Notes: a model not told the origin generated them from the letters alone. A DNA stretch of 64,000 nt from Lunatimonas sp. (GCF_020832325.1 NZ_JAFIEU010000051.1:186001-250000), one strand, 5' to 3'; positions 1-9,376 are shown, numbered from the stretch's first letter. Numbers and translations: made by a program.

Positions 1-1345
1 TGCGGCCCAGGTAGCGTTCGTCACTTCGGCGTGCCTCTGGATTATCCCGCAGCATCCAGCTTCGAATGGCCACATTGCCGATCAGGATACTTTCGGTAAA
101 TGGTCCCGCGTATTCGAACGGGGAGCTCGTTTCTGCATTTCCGTATCCTGCTAGGCAGGCATTTACCCAGTTTAGGTAATGGTCCTGATCCGGTACCCGC
201 TGTATGGTTTCGGGAATATTGAGGATCTCATTGTCTTTTAAAGGTAGTAATCTAGGATTGGCACCGTAGCAATCAGCCATGAGTTTTCCTTTGGATCCAA
301 TAAAGAGTACCCCGCCATCCGAGTTGCCAAAGGCCTCGCCTGGCAACAGTTCTTCTGGTTTTTCGGGAAGGATTCCCCCGTCGTACCAACTAACCTTAAT
401 ATCTCCTTTGGCGTCTTTGCGGGGGTAGTTTAGGTGTATGGAGGTCGAAAATGGGGTCCAATCCGGGTTATGGTCTTGTTCGCGCAGGGTAAACATCCAT
501 GTGCCTGAGACGCTACATTCTACCGAGTTCGGGAAATCGATGGGCAAAATCCGGAAGACCGGATCCATGATATGGCAAGCCATATCGCCTAGTGCGCCTG
601 TGCCATAGGGCCACCAACCTCGCCAGTTCCATGGTAAGTAGGCTTCGTTGTAAGGGACCTTTGGAGCAGGTCCCAACCATAGGTCGTAGTCCAGTTCCTT
701 GGGGATTTTAAAGGTTTTATCCGTGGGGACTGCTTGAGGCCAAACTGGACGGTTTGTCCAGCATTGTACTTTTTCCACAGTTCCGATAATTCCGGAGTCG
801 TAGATTTCTTTCATACGGCGCACACCATCGCCCGATCCTCCCTGATTACCCATTTGGGTAACAACTTTGTATTTTTTAGCGGCTTCTGCTAAAACCCTTG
901 CCTCCTGGATATTGTGAGTCAACGGTTTTTGGGTGTATACATGCTTCCCCAATTGCATGGCCGCAATGGTGGCTACGGCATGGGTATGGTCAGGTGTAGA
1001 AATCGAGCATGCGTCGATGGTGTCTTTTTCTTTTGATAGCATTTCCCGAAAATCCTTATAAAAAGTTGCCTTCGGAAAATTCTTTTTGGATTCAGCAGTC
1101 ATCCTGTCGTCCACGTCGCAGAGCGAGACAATATTTACGTGTGGGCTTTTTGCAAAGGAGGAAAGGTCGCTCCGGCCCTTACCGCCAACACCAATCCCGG
1201 CAATATTTAGCTTATCGCTAGGCGCGATATAGCCTGCACCCAACACGTGTCTGGGAACGATAAAAAAGGAAGAAGCTGCGGCGAGAGATGTTTTTTTTAA
1301 GAAATCTCTCCTAGAGTCTGTGTTTTTTGGGTTGTTGTCCTTCAT
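1..1345 (-). CDS. Gfo/Idh/MocA family oxidoreductase with Tat signal (3' end cut by window edge)
   Basis: About 448 codons are present; the reading frame is open through position 1, so the C-terminus lies outside the window. The ATG at 1345 starts a Tat-type leader: twin arginines in SRRDFLKKTSLAAASSF, so export of a folded protein is expected. A Rossmann motif follows (IAGIGVGGKGRSDL), then the dinucleotide-binding TPDHTH and the conserved Lys-Pro in YTQKPLTHN, and GDMACHIMD, which matches the GxxxDxxxH catalytic motif of Gfo/Idh/MocA enzymes. Family knowledge: NAD(P)-dependent oxidation or reduction of sugars or cyclitols; exported Bacteroidota members are common near sugar-use genes. The substrate cannot be read from sequence. 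No other frame competes and no frameshift was seen in the parts translated. Confidence 0.9.
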   Translation of the reverse strand, partial: MKDNNPKNTDSRRDFLKKTSLAAASSFFIVPRHVLGAGYIAPSDKLNIAGIGVGGKGRSDLSSFAKSPHVNIVSLCDVDDRMTAESKKNFPKATFYKDFREMLSKEKDTIDACSISTPDHTHAVATIAAMQLGKHVYTQKPLTHNIQEARVLAEAAKKYKVVTQMGNQGGSGDGVRRMKEIYDSGIIGTVEKVQCWTNRPVWPQAVPTDKTFKIPKELDYDLWLGPAPKVPYNEAYLPWNWRGWWPYGTGALGDMACHIMDPVFRILPIDFPNSVECSVSGTWMFTLREQDHNPDWTPFSTSIHLNYPRKDAKGDIKVSWYDGGILPEKPEELLPGEAFGNSDGGVLFIGSKGKLMADCYGANPRLLPLKDNEILNIPETIQRVPDQDHYLNWVNACLAGYGNAETSSPFEYAGPFTESILIGNVAIRSWMLRDNPEARRSDERYLGR

Positions 1346-1545
1346 CGGTTTATTGGTTGTTTTAAAGAGCTCATACCTTTTACCTCACCGGTCTTTCTAC
1401 AGGCAGGAGGAAACCAGCTATCCCTCGGCTTGAGGCAACCTACCTGATCGCTTTTTTGGGAAATTCCCTTACTGGATAGCTGTCGATATAGAATACTGCT
1501 TTTGTACCGAATACGACCATTTACAAGCTGAAAAATATATGAAAA

Positions 1546-4500
1546 TTACAGTTGCTTCTGAATTCTCTCCTTGATAAAGGCGATCAGGAGATCTTGCACA
1601 ATGGGCTTGGTCAGGTAGTCGTTCATGCCAGCTTCGAGACAGCGTTCCTTTTCTCCCATGACCGTTCCAGCCGTGAGGGCCAATATCGGAATGGAAACGC
1701 CGTTTTCAAGGTTTCGGATCGCACGTGAAGTCTCATATCCGTTCATGATGGGCATCTGAACGTCCATCAGTATCAAATCTGGAGTATGTTCTGTGACGTA
1801 CTCATACGCTTCCAAGCCATTTACTTTTTCGACCACCTCGATGGATGGGCTGATTCGCTGGAGGATTGCCTTGGTCAGCTTCATGTTAACCGGGTTGTCT
1901 TCCGCTACCAGCACAGAGAAGGGTTTCTCTTCAAGGTTTTCGGGTTGTTCGATTATCGGTACGGGCGCCTGATGAATTGATTCTCCACGTATTTTTCGGA
2001 TGGCATCGTCGATTTGGTCGAGTTTGACAGGTTTAACTAGTTTTTGACGGACATTTAGCTCGTTCAGCTTTGCACTATCCAGGTCTTCTTCACTGGAACT
2101 TGACAATAACACAATGGGCAATTCCCTATCGGCAAAGGATTTATTTTGCCGGATTTTTTCGGCAGTTTCTATACCGTTGAGGAAGGGCATGCGATAGTCC
2201 ATCAAAATAAGGTCGATATCCTTTTCCTTCTCAAGAAGTTGCAGGCAGGTTAGTCCGTTGTCGGCCAGACTTACCTGTATCCCTCTTTCCTGTAGCATTT
2301 CGCTCATTAAAGACCGATTGGTGGCGTTATCGTCAACGACTAAGATATGCTTTGTCGCTGAGAACTCGTGAGAGACGGCCTTTTCTCCTTCTTCTACGCG
2401 GACCAATAAGTCAAAGTAAAAAAGGCTTCCCTTACCTAGGTTGCTTTCCAGGGCCAACTCAGAACCCATCAGCCCCAACAGCTTGTTTGAAATAGCCAAT
2501 CCCAATCCGGTACCGCCGAATTTCCTAGTCGTACTGGCGTCTTCTTGAGAAAAGGCTTCGAAAATTTTATCCCGTTTATCTTTGGCGATGCCAATGCCAG
2601 TATCCCTAACGGAAAACCGATACCTCCGAGTATTTTCATCCAAGGCATCGCATTCACTCACTTTCAATTCTACTTCACCTTTCTGTGTAAACTTCACCGC
2701 ATTTGTCAGTAGGTTTACTAGGATTTGTCGAAGACGCACATCGTCAACAAAAATGAACCTGGGAAGGCTTCTAGGGATGTTGACCAATAGTTCCAATCCT
2801 TTGGCATGGGCTTGGTACTTGGTGATTTCGGCTACCTGTTCACCCAAGTGGAACAAGTCTGTTCGCTCCATCGAGAGCTCCATTTTACCGGCTTCTATCT
2901 TGGAAAAATCTAAGATGTCGTTGATGAGGTCAAGCAGTGAATGGGCAGACTGGTGCACGGTTTTCATGTATTGCAGCTGAGTATCCGACAGGGGTGTTTT
3001 CATTAACAAGTCGGTGAATCCAATCACACCGTTGAGGGGTGTTCGGATTTCATGGCTCATATTGGCAAGAAATGCAGACTTCGCCTGGTTGGCATTTTCG
3101 GCCAACTCCTTTGCTTCTTTAAGCAATGCTTCCTGTCTTTTCTGTTCGGAAATGTCCTGGATCACAGAAAGTACCACCCACCTGTTTTGGTCGTTTTGGT
3201 ATCGGATTCCCTTCATCAAAACAGGAATACGTGTTCCGTTTTCACTCAAGAAGCCATCTTCAAAAGGTCCGTAAACTCCGTTGTCTCTCAGGCTTTTTCG
3301 CCATATCTCGTAAATCTGATCGGAGCCACCTAGACCAATTTGTCTAAAATTCAGTGTCAAAAATGCCGTTTTTTCGTAGCCTGTGGCAGCAAGCAACGCA
3401 TGGTTTACTTCGAGGAATTGACCTGTTTCAAAATCGGATAATGCGATACCCACAGGAGAAAGATCAAACAGGCGCTTGAATTTTTCTAGGTTTGACTTTA
3501 GTCCGTGTTCCAGTTGTTTGCGGTCTGTGATCTCCTGATGGGTGCCGAACATAAGCAAGGGCTTCCCTGTGTTTGTCCAAGAACTGATTTTCCCACGGTC
3601 CATCACCCACACCCAATGACCGCTTCGGTGCTTTAGCCTTATTTCACACTGGTAATAATCAGAGATGCCCTGGAAGTGTTCATCAAGCTGTTGTTTGCAT
3701 TTTAAATGGTCTTCAGGATGGCAAAGTTGGTCAAATGAGGGGATCTTTCCGTTTTCAAGCTCCTGGTTGGAATATCCAATTATCCTAGCCCAACGCTCGT
3801 TGTATACTCTTTCTCCTGTCTGTATATTCCATTCCCATGTACCCGCATGGGTTCCCTTGATTATGGAATCCAATCTTTGCGTTTTTTCGGAAAGAAGTAG
3901 TTCGGTTTCCTTGCGCGGAGTAATATCGTTGGTAATGCCTACCAGCCCCTCTATTTGCCCAGAGGTATTTATCAACGGAATTTTTGAGATCAGGCAGTAT
4001 CGTGTGGTACCGTCAGCCTTCACTAACTTGGCTTCTTTGTTGATTATTTTCCCGCCATCTTCCATGACCCACCGGTCTTCTTCCATAGCAGTGTGTGCGA
4101 TTTCCGCTGGATAGAGTTCATGGTCGGTTTTTCCAACTACGTTACTGTTTTCCGAAAACCCAAGGAATTCGAGTTCGGCCCGGTTAACCAGAACCTTTTG
4201 ATGGTGGAGGTTTTTGGTATAGATACTGATTGGGATGTTATCAATGATGGTTCGAAGCAGGTTTCTTTCCTTAGAATAATGGGTTTCGCTTTGAAGTATT
4301 TCGGTGCTTTCAATCCCATGAATCCGTCCTTTTAGTAGGCCTTTCGCTTCTTCCGTCAATAACTCAAACATTCTTTGTTGGCTAGCATCCAATACCCTGG
4401 GTTTATCGTCCAGTAGACATATTGTGCCTATCGGTATATCCTTGTCTCCCGTAATAAGTGCGGTTTGTGAAATAACAGTAGTGACTTCGCCTGTGAGGTG

Positions 4501-4815
4501 TTGCAGTTGATCAAATTCAGCATCCAGCCATGTTTCCAATACAGCATTCGCTCCATACTTTATAATCATTTGTTGGCAAAACGCACCAACACAGTGGAAA
4601 TCCACCTGGGACCTTTCTTGCCTTGAATAAGCAAAGACCTCATCTTCATCTACCGATGTGATTATCGCTGCATATGCATCAAAGGCAAGCGTCATTATTT
4701 CCGCTAAGCGATGCAAGGATTGGTCCCCTGTAGCATTAGTACGTGTTGGTTTTGACAATGGCACATCGGACCCTGCTTCAAGCAGAGGCTGATGAAAGGC
4801 AGAAAATTGGATCAT
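1546..4815 (-). CDS. hybrid sensor histidine kinase, GAF-PAS-PAS-PAS-HisKA-HATPase-REC-REC
   Basis: 1089 residues with no signal peptide or membrane segment, so a cytoplasmic sensor. Domains in order: GAF-like (about 35-165), three PAS/PAC units (about 185-303, 315-433, 445-560), a HisKA dimerisation domain with phospho-acceptor His588 in ANMSHEIRTPLNG, an ATPase domain (N box NLLTNAVKFT, G1 DTGIGI, G2 GGTGLGL), then two receiver domains with phospho-acceptor Asp873 (LMDYRMP) and Asp1018 (LMDVQMP). The second receiver keeps the conserved Thr and Lys (ALTAG, LTKP); the first has LLSSSS and LVKP. There is no output DNA-binding domain or HPt domain, so the signal must pass to a separate partner, which is not in the neighbourhood. 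The ligand of the GAF/PAS part is unknown. Confidence 0.95.
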   Translation of the reverse strand: MIQFSAFHQPLLEAGSDVPLSKPTRTNATGDQSLHRLAEIMTLAFDAYAAIITSVDEDEVFAYSRQERSQVDFHCVGAFCQQMIIKYGANAVLETWLDAEFDQLQHLTGEVTTVISQTALITGDKDIPIGTICLLDDKPRVLDASQQRMFELLTEEAKGLLKGRIHGIESTEILQSETHYSKERNLLRTIIDNIPISIYTKNLHHQKVLVNRAELEFLGFSENSNVVGKTDHELYPAEIAHTAMEEDRWVMEDGGKIINKEAKLVKADGTTRYCLISKIPLINTSGQIEGLVGITNDITPRKETELLLSEKTQRLDSIIKGTHAGTWEWNIQTGERVYNERWARIIGYSNQELENGKIPSFDQLCHPEDHLKCKQQLDEHFQGISDYYQCEIRLKHRSGHWVWVMDRGKISSWTNTGKPLLMFGTHQEITDRKQLEHGLKSNLEKFKRLFDLSPVGIALSDFETGQFLEVNHALLAATGYEKTAFLTLNFRQIGLGGSDQIYEIWRKSLRDNGVYGPFEDGFLSENGTRIPVLMKGIRYQNDQNRWVVLSVIQDISEQKRQEALLKEAKELAENANQAKSAFLANMSHEIRTPLNGVIGFTDLLMKTPLSDTQLQYMKTVHQSAHSLLDLINDILDFSKIEAGKMELSMERTDLFHLGEQVAEITKYQAHAKGLELLVNIPRSLPRFIFVDDVRLRQILVNLLTNAVKFTQKGEVELKVSECDALDENTRRYRFSVRDTGIGIAKDKRDKIFEAFSQEDASTTRKFGGTGLGLAISNKLLGLMGSELALESNLGKGSLFYFDLLVRVEEGEKAVSHEFSATKHILVVDDNATNRSLMSEMLQERGIQVSLADNGLTCLQLLEKEKDIDLILMDYRMPFLNGIETAEKIRQNKSFADRELPIVLLSSSSEEDLDSAKLNELNVRQKLVKPVKLDQIDDAIRKIRGESIHQAPVPIIEQPENLEEKPFSVLVAEDNPVNMKLTKAILQRISPSIEVVEKVNGLEAYEYVTEHTPDLILMDVQMPIMNGYETSRAIRNLENGVSIPILALTAGTVMGEKERCLEAGMNDYLTKPIVQDLLIAFIKERIQKQL

Positions 4816-4867
4816 TTTTGGTGATATGAGTATAGACTATCCCGGCCTAATTTTAGGAGAAATAAAA

Positions 4868-4885
4868 AAATTATCCTAATAATTT
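4868..4885. repeat. 7-bp inverted repeat with 4-base loop
   Basis: AAATTAT, loop CCTA, ATAATTT: perfect 7-bp arms in an AT-rich stretch 53 bases upstream of the histidine kinase start. It could be a regulator site or a weak hairpin; in DNA this AT-rich such repeats arise easily by chance. Confidence 0.35.
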
Positions 4886-5108
4886 GAAGGTTTATTTCGA
4901 TAATATAAATTTTAATTTTAAAATAATTTTAAATACCGTTTTTTATTGTTTCAGATTCAAAAAGCTGTATTCAAAAATTACTCTTAGACCTTCGACTTCT
5001 GCTGGAGGAACGCAGCTTTGCTTGGTTGTACAGATTTGATTGTCAGATATTAGCTGTCTTATGGCAAGAATAGGAAAAAAGCCAATCAGTTTATACCTTT
5101 GGGCAGAA

Positions 5109-5139
5109 TTTGAGGAAGTGGGATCGCGTAATAAATTTG
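5109..5139 (+). promoter_or_regulatory. Bacteroidota-type promoter for the secreted EEP-fold gene
   Basis: TTTG at 5109-5112, a 19-base spacer, then TAAATTTG at 5132-5139. This matches the Bacteroidota housekeeping sigma consensus TTTG-N19-TAnnTTTG exactly. Transcription would start about 5145, only a few bases before the ATG at 5148, so the mRNA would be nearly leaderless, or else the ATG at 5172 is used with a 27-base leader. Confidence 0.6.
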
Positions 5140-5147
5140 ACAACATC

Positions 5148-5960
5148 ATGATATTCAGTTTCATCACCCGCATGTCGATTTTGTTTACGGTGGGGTTAGT
5201 GGTTTTTTTATGGGTGTTAGGTGGTTCCCCGTTATTTGCGCAGGAAATATCCGTATTGTCCTACAACATACACCACTGTAATCCGCCGTCTAAGCCAGGG
5301 TTTATTGATGTGGAGGCTATCGCGAAAGTGATCCGTGAAAGCGGGGCCGACCTGGTCGCCCTACAGGAGGTGGATGTGTATACCGAGAGGTCTGGCAAAT
5401 CGTTACATCAGGCAGAGAAGTTGGGGGAATTGACTGGGATGTATTGGTATTTTTATAAATCCATCGACCATGCCGGAGGAGAATATGGAAATGCATTATT
5501 GTCTAAGTTTCCGATCAGTGCCAAAGGTGGATTTTCACTGCCAAATGATCCCGACACCGAACCTCGGACAGCCGTTTTCATAGATATTGAACTTCCGGGA
5601 GGTAAAGAGATTACATTTGCAGGGACTCATTTGGAGTTTAAGCGAGAGGAAGTTACCCTAAGGCAAGCAAAGGCGATCGTTGCTTTTTTTGAAGATAGAT
5701 CACCGAAGCCAATAATCCTAGCGGGTGATTTTAACGCAGAGGTTACAATGTCGCCGATGGTCTATTTGGACAGCCACTTTCAAAGGCCCTGCACTGAAAA
5801 CTGTGCCCCGACGATACCTCAGGTTAACCCGCAAAAGGAAATTGATTTTGTCATGGTAAAGCCGAAGGAGGCTTTTGTGGTGACTTCCCATGAGGTGATA
5901 AATGAATCCTATGCGTCGGATCATTTACCTGTTTTGGTTAATTTTCAGGTAAATAAGTAA
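5148..5960 (+). CDS. secreted endonuclease/exonuclease/phosphatase family protein
   Basis: 270 residues with an N-terminal signal peptide (one Arg, then a hydrophobic core ending GGSPLFAQ), so periplasmic or secreted. The EEP fold motifs are all present: LSYNIHH, catalytic Glu74 in LVALQEVD, His161 in AGTHLEF, Asp194 and Asn196 in AGDFNAE, Asp233 in EIDFV, and Asp258-His259 in SDHLPV. These are the metal-binding and catalytic residues of the DNase I/sphingomyelinase/inositol-phosphatase superfamily. The substrate is not determined; a phosphodiesterase or phosphatase on lipid, sugar phosphate or DNA is possible. The frame is open from 5040, but I start at the ATG at 5148 because it places the charged n-region directly before the hydrophobic core; 5172 is an alternative. 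Confidence 0.88.
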   Translation: MIFSFITRMSILFTVGLVVFLWVLGGSPLFAQEISVLSYNIHHCNPPSKPGFIDVEAIAKVIRESGADLVALQEVDVYTERSGKSLHQAEKLGELTGMYWYFYKSIDHAGGEYGNALLSKFPISAKGGFSLPNDPDTEPRTAVFIDIELPGGKEITFAGTHLEFKREEVTLRQAKAIVAFFEDRSPKPIILAGDFNAEVTMSPMVYLDSHFQRPCTENCAPTIPQVNPQKEIDFVMVKPKEAFVVTSHEVINESYASDHLPVLVNFQVNK

Positions 5961-6043
5961 GGGATTTTGTTTTGTTTTCGTGTTTCAACGAGCATATTTG
6001 TGTAATGATATTTTCTTTATTTAGGTATTAATAGCTTTATTTT

Positions 6044-7135
6044 ATGTTGGTAGATCTGATAGCGGGTGCGCGTCCTAATTTTATGAAGATTTCTCCTATC
6101 ATCGATGCAATCGTGGCGGCAAAGGAAGATGGGAAGGATATTGATTTTCGCTTGATCCATACGGGTCAGCATTATGACAAAAATATGTCGGATAGTTTTT
6201 TTGAGCAGCTTGGCATTCCGCAGCCTGATGTGAATTTGGGTGCCGGTGGAGGCACGCAGGCCGAACAAACCGCTGCTATCATGGTGGGCTACGAAAAATT
6301 ACTGCTGGAAAGTGGTAAACCGGATATTTGTCTGGTAGTAGGCGATGTGACCTCTACCATGGCCTGCGCCATCACGGCGCAAAAGCTTCACGTCAAGGTC
6401 GCCCACGTGGAGGCTGGAATCCGATCCGGAGATTGGACCATGCCGGAGGAGATCAATCGGCTGGTGACGGATAGTATCACGAATTATTTCTTTACCACTT
6501 CTGAGGTGGCAAATACCAACCTTAGAAATTCAGGAGTTGGCGATGAACGCATATTTTTTGTGGGCAACACCATGATCGATACCCTATTGAAGCACAGGCC
6601 TAGGTTTCAGAAACCGAAGGTTTGGGATTCTTTATCTCTGACGGAGAAAGGGTACTTGGTGATGACGCTACACCGGCCGGCCAATGTGGACCAAGAAGAA
6701 AAATTAAAGTTCCTGATAGATGAAATTGTAGCCCACACACAGGGATTGCCGTTGATCTTTCCGGTACATCCGCGTACAAAGGCCATGCTCAATCGTATTG
6801 GAATTTCTCAAGAGCGACTTCATATGGTAGAGCCACTGGGTTACCTAGAGTTTAACTACTTGGTTGAACGCTCTAAGGCCGTCGTTACCGATTCGGGAGG
6901 AATTACCGAAGAAACTACCGTGATGGGGGTGCCTTGCATGACGCTTCGGGATAATACCGAACGACCTGAAACAATCACTCAGGGTACCAATGAGCTGCTT
7001 GGTACCGACCCTCAGGCAATTGCTCCGGCGATGCAGAAACTCTTTGGTGGCAATTGGAAGGAGGGTAGTACCCCTGAGCTTTGGGATGGTCAGACGGCCA
7101 AGCGAATCATTGAGATACTCTTACAAAAAGGCTAA
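6044..7135 (+). CDS. wecB: UDP-N-acetylglucosamine 2-epimerase (non-hydrolysing)
   Basis: 363 residues, the usual length for the WecB family, which interconverts UDP-GlcNAc and UDP-ManNAc in the cytoplasm. Family motifs are clear: GARPNFMKISPI at the N-terminus, HTGQHYDKNMSD, VVGDVTSTMACAI (Asp101), AHVEAGIRSGD (Glu123), MPEEINRLVTD, TLHRPANVD (His210), FPVHPRT, and DSGGITEETTVMGVPC with TERPET. The gene is followed after 114 bases by a nucleotide-sugar dehydrogenase on the same strand. Together they could make UDP-ManNAcA or a related acidic sugar for polysaccharide or O-antigen. No glycosyltransferase, polymerase or flippase gene is nearby, so the pair works with genes elsewhere. Confidence 0.95.
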   Translation: MLVDLIAGARPNFMKISPIIDAIVAAKEDGKDIDFRLIHTGQHYDKNMSDSFFEQLGIPQPDVNLGAGGGTQAEQTAAIMVGYEKLLLESGKPDICLVVGDVTSTMACAITAQKLHVKVAHVEAGIRSGDWTMPEEINRLVTDSITNYFFTTSEVANTNLRNSGVGDERIFFVGNTMIDTLLKHRPRFQKPKVWDSLSLTEKGYLVMTLHRPANVDQEEKLKFLIDEIVAHTQGLPLIFPVHPRTKAMLNRIGISQERLHMVEPLGYLEFNYLVERSKAVVTDSGGITEETTVMGVPCMTLRDNTERPETITQGTNELLGTDPQAIAPAMQKLFGGNWKEGSTPELWDGQTAKRIIEILLQKG

Positions 7136-7249
7136 TCCTAGAAGAATCCTTCCTGGGTATATACATGCTGGAGAGGAAAATCGGTGGAACGTTTTTTAGA
7201 ATTCAATTATCACCTGAATACTATGTTTCTTTGTTTTTAAAATAAAATT

Positions 7250-8557
7250 ATGAGTGCACCATTAAAATCATTTTCTGATTCTACAATTGCTGTCATTGGA
7301 CTGGGCTATGTAGGACTTCCTTTGGCAGTAGAGTTTGCCAAGAAATTCCCGGTTATCGGATTCGATATTTCCTCCAAGCGGGTGAAGGAGCTGAATGAAG
7401 GCAAGGACTTCACCTTAGAGGTGGAGGATGAGGACCTGAAGCAGGTGATTGTCTCGGATCGGAGCGAAAAAAATGGACTCTTTTGCACGGATAAAAGCGA
7501 GCATTTGAAGGAGGCCAATATTTTTGTGGTTACGGTTCCCACGCCCACAGATAGGTATAATCGACCTGTACTTACTCCCATGATCAAGGCTTCTGAGACC
7601 GTAGCAAAGGCTCTCAAAAAGGGAGATGTCGTGATTTATGAATCTACCGTGTACCCCGGTGTGACCGAAGACGAGTGTGTTCCAGTGCTTGAGAAAATAT
7701 CGGGCATGAAGTATAACACTGATTTTTACGTGGGATATTCCCCAGAACGAATCAATCCCGGTGATAAGGAACATACCGTTGCGAAGATTTTAAAAGTAAC
7801 CTCAGGAAGTACTCCCGAGGCGGCCGAATACGTCGATTCGCTGTACAAAGCTGTAATAACTGCAGGTACCCACCTGGCACCTTCCATCAAAGTCGCCGAG
7901 GCAGCAAAGGTAATTGAGAACTCCCAACGGGATATCAATATTGCATTTGTGAATGAGTTGTCCAAAATATTTAGCCTGATGGGCATAGACACCCAAGAGG
8001 TGCTGATCGCTGCGGGCACTAAGTGGAATTTCCTACCATTCCGTCCGGGCTTGGTCGGGGGACATTGTATCGGTGTGGATCCCTACTACTTGGCTCAAAA
8101 GGCACAGGAGGTGGGCTATCATCCAGAGATCATTCTGGCTGGCAGAAGACTTAACGATAGCATGGGTAAGCATGTAGCCACGGAAGTGATCAAACTGATG
8201 ATGCGTAAGGACCTAAAGGTAATCGACTCCAAAGTCCTGATCCTCGGGTTTACCTTTAAGGAGGATTGCCCAGACGTACGAAACACCCGTGTCATAGATA
8301 TTTACCAAGAGCTAAAGACCTTTGATATGGAAGTGGATGTATACGACCCTTGGGCTAATAAGGACGAAGTGGAGCACGAATACGGAATATCGATCCTGAA
8401 CGGGGGTGATACCCCTAACTTGGCGGATTATTCTGCCATCGTATTGGCAGTTGCCCATAAGGAATTTAAAGGTTGGCCCATCGCCAAGTCCGATACGCAG
8501 GTGGTATTTGACGTGAAGTCCGTTTTGGCGAAGGAATTGGTAGACGCCCGTCTGTAA
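7250..8557 (+). CDS. nucleotide sugar 6-dehydrogenase (UDP-HexNAc dehydrogenase type)
   Basis: 435 residues with the three-part UDP-glucose/GDP-mannose dehydrogenase architecture: an N-terminal Rossmann fold (IAVIGLGYVGLPLA), a central helical region with Lys220 and Asn224 (AAKVIENSQRD), and the catalytic Cys273 in GLVGGHCIGVDPYYL, then a C-terminal Rossmann-like domain with GFTFKEDCPDVRNTR. The GGHCIGVDPYYL form is typical of the WbpA/WbpO/TviB/WecC group, which oxidises UDP-N-acetylhexosamines to uronic acids with two NAD+ per turnover. The preceding wecB gene points to UDP-ManNAc as a likely substrate, but UDP-GlcNAc or UDP-GalNAc cannot be excluded, so no symbol is given. Confidence 0.92.
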   Translation: MSAPLKSFSDSTIAVIGLGYVGLPLAVEFAKKFPVIGFDISSKRVKELNEGKDFTLEVEDEDLKQVIVSDRSEKNGLFCTDKSEHLKEANIFVVTVPTPTDRYNRPVLTPMIKASETVAKALKKGDVVIYESTVYPGVTEDECVPVLEKISGMKYNTDFYVGYSPERINPGDKEHTVAKILKVTSGSTPEAAEYVDSLYKAVITAGTHLAPSIKVAEAAKVIENSQRDINIAFVNELSKIFSLMGIDTQEVLIAAGTKWNFLPFRPGLVGGHCIGVDPYYLAQKAQEVGYHPEIILAGRRLNDSMGKHVATEVIKLMMRKDLKVIDSKVLILGFTFKEDCPDVRNTRVIDIYQELKTFDMEVDVYDPWANKDEVEHEYGISILNGGDTPNLADYSAIVLAVAHKEFKGWPIAKSDTQVVFDVKSVLAKELVDARL

Positions 8558-8614
8558 ATCAGTACTATTCACAGGGGTTATTGTTTGGGGCATGGAAGTA
8601 ATCTTGTCTGAGTT

Positions 8615-9376
8615 TCAGGCAATGATTACTTCGATGCCCTTTTCTTCCATTTTTTTTATGTAGTGAGAGGATAAACCATTGTCGGAAATGATCACATCCA
8701 CGTCCTCCAAGGAGGCGATCTTGCCAAACCCCTTTTTTCCAAACTTACTGGAATCGGCCAGCACAATGGTCTTTTGTACGGCTCGGATCATTTGCATGTT
8801 TAGGTGGGCTTCCATCATATTCGTAGTCGTCAAACCAAACTCCAAATCCACACCGTCTACACTTAAAAACAAGGTGCTGCACGCAAAATGCCGGATCATT
8901 TCCTCGGCATAATGCCCTACCACGGAACTGCTGCTCTTTCGGACTACTCCTCCCAATTGGACTAGTTCCACGTTGGGATTGTCCAGCAGCGCCATGGTGA
9001 CATTCATGGCACCTGTAAGTATGGTTAGGTTTAGGCCTTTCGGGATCGCTTGGGCAAAGGAAACCACGGTCGTCCCTGACCCGATGATAATGGCATCGTT
9101 GTTCTGGAGATATTCTATTGCTTTTTTAGCAATGATCAGTTTTTGGTTAACGTGGACCAGCTTTTTCTCGTCGAGAGGTCGGTCGTTTACATAGGGGGCC
9201 ACAGGGGTTGCGCTGCCGTGGGTACGAAAGAGCAGCCCTTTGTCTTCCAAGATTTTAAGGTCCTTCCGAACGGTCACCATCGTGACGTTTAATGTTTTGC
9301 TAAGTTCAGCAACGCTCACATAGCCTGCTTTTTGCAGATTTTCCAATATGAACTTATGTCTTTCCGCTATTGTCAT
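8615..9376 (-). CDS. DeoR-family repressor, probably GlpR-like regulator of the glycerol genes
   Basis: 253 residues from the ATG at 9376, chosen because DeoR proteins begin with MTIAERHKFILENL-like sequence; the frame is open to an ATG at 9418. The N-terminal winged helix-turn-helix is seen in VSVAELSKTLNVTMVTVRKD, followed by DLKILEDKGLLFRTHGSA, the family hallmark. The C-terminal DeoR sensor domain has IIIGSGTTVVSFAQAI and LFLSVDGVD, the sugar-phosphate binding fold. It lies divergent to glpD-glpK-glpF, so it probably represses them with glycerol-3-phosphate as the inducer (inference from context and family). The 3' end faces the nucleotide-sugar dehydrogenase. Confidence 0.9.
   Translation of the reverse strand: MTIAERHKFILENLQKAGYVSVAELSKTLNVTMVTVRKDLKILEDKGLLFRTHGSATPVAPYVNDRPLDEKKLVHVNQKLIIAKKAIEYLQNNDAIIIGSGTTVVSFAQAIPKGLNLTILTGAMNVTMALLDNPNVELVQLGGVVRKSSSSVVGHYAEEMIRHFACSTLFLSVDGVDLEFGLTTTNMMEAHLNMQMIRAVQKTIVLADSSKFGKKGFGKIASLEDVDVIISDNGLSSHYIKKMEEKGIEVIIA

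Larger units (their letters stand above)
4816..5147. other. AT-rich intergenic region between divergent genes
   Basis: This 332-base gap separates the histidine kinase and the secreted phosphatase-fold gene. It is very AT-rich at 4861-4940 and holds an inverted repeat (4868-4885) and a promoter candidate for the rightward gene (5109-5139). The reading frame of the rightward gene is open from 5040, but that N-terminus has no family or signal-peptide character. No RNA gene was recognised. Confidence 0.6.

Noticed and set aside
1346-1545. Structured leader or riboswitch upstream of the Gfo/Idh/MocA gene
   Set aside because: A few short complementary runs exist, but no known class fits and no terminator or sequestering hairpin is evident.
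2582-4335. Several plus-strand open frames opposite the histidine kinase
   Set aside because: They lie antisense to a well-supported coding region and show no domain or signal features.
5040-5147. Upstream in-frame extension of the secreted phosphatase-fold gene
   Set aside because: The extra 36 residues precede the signal peptide and overlap the promoter elements, so the longer protein is unlikely.
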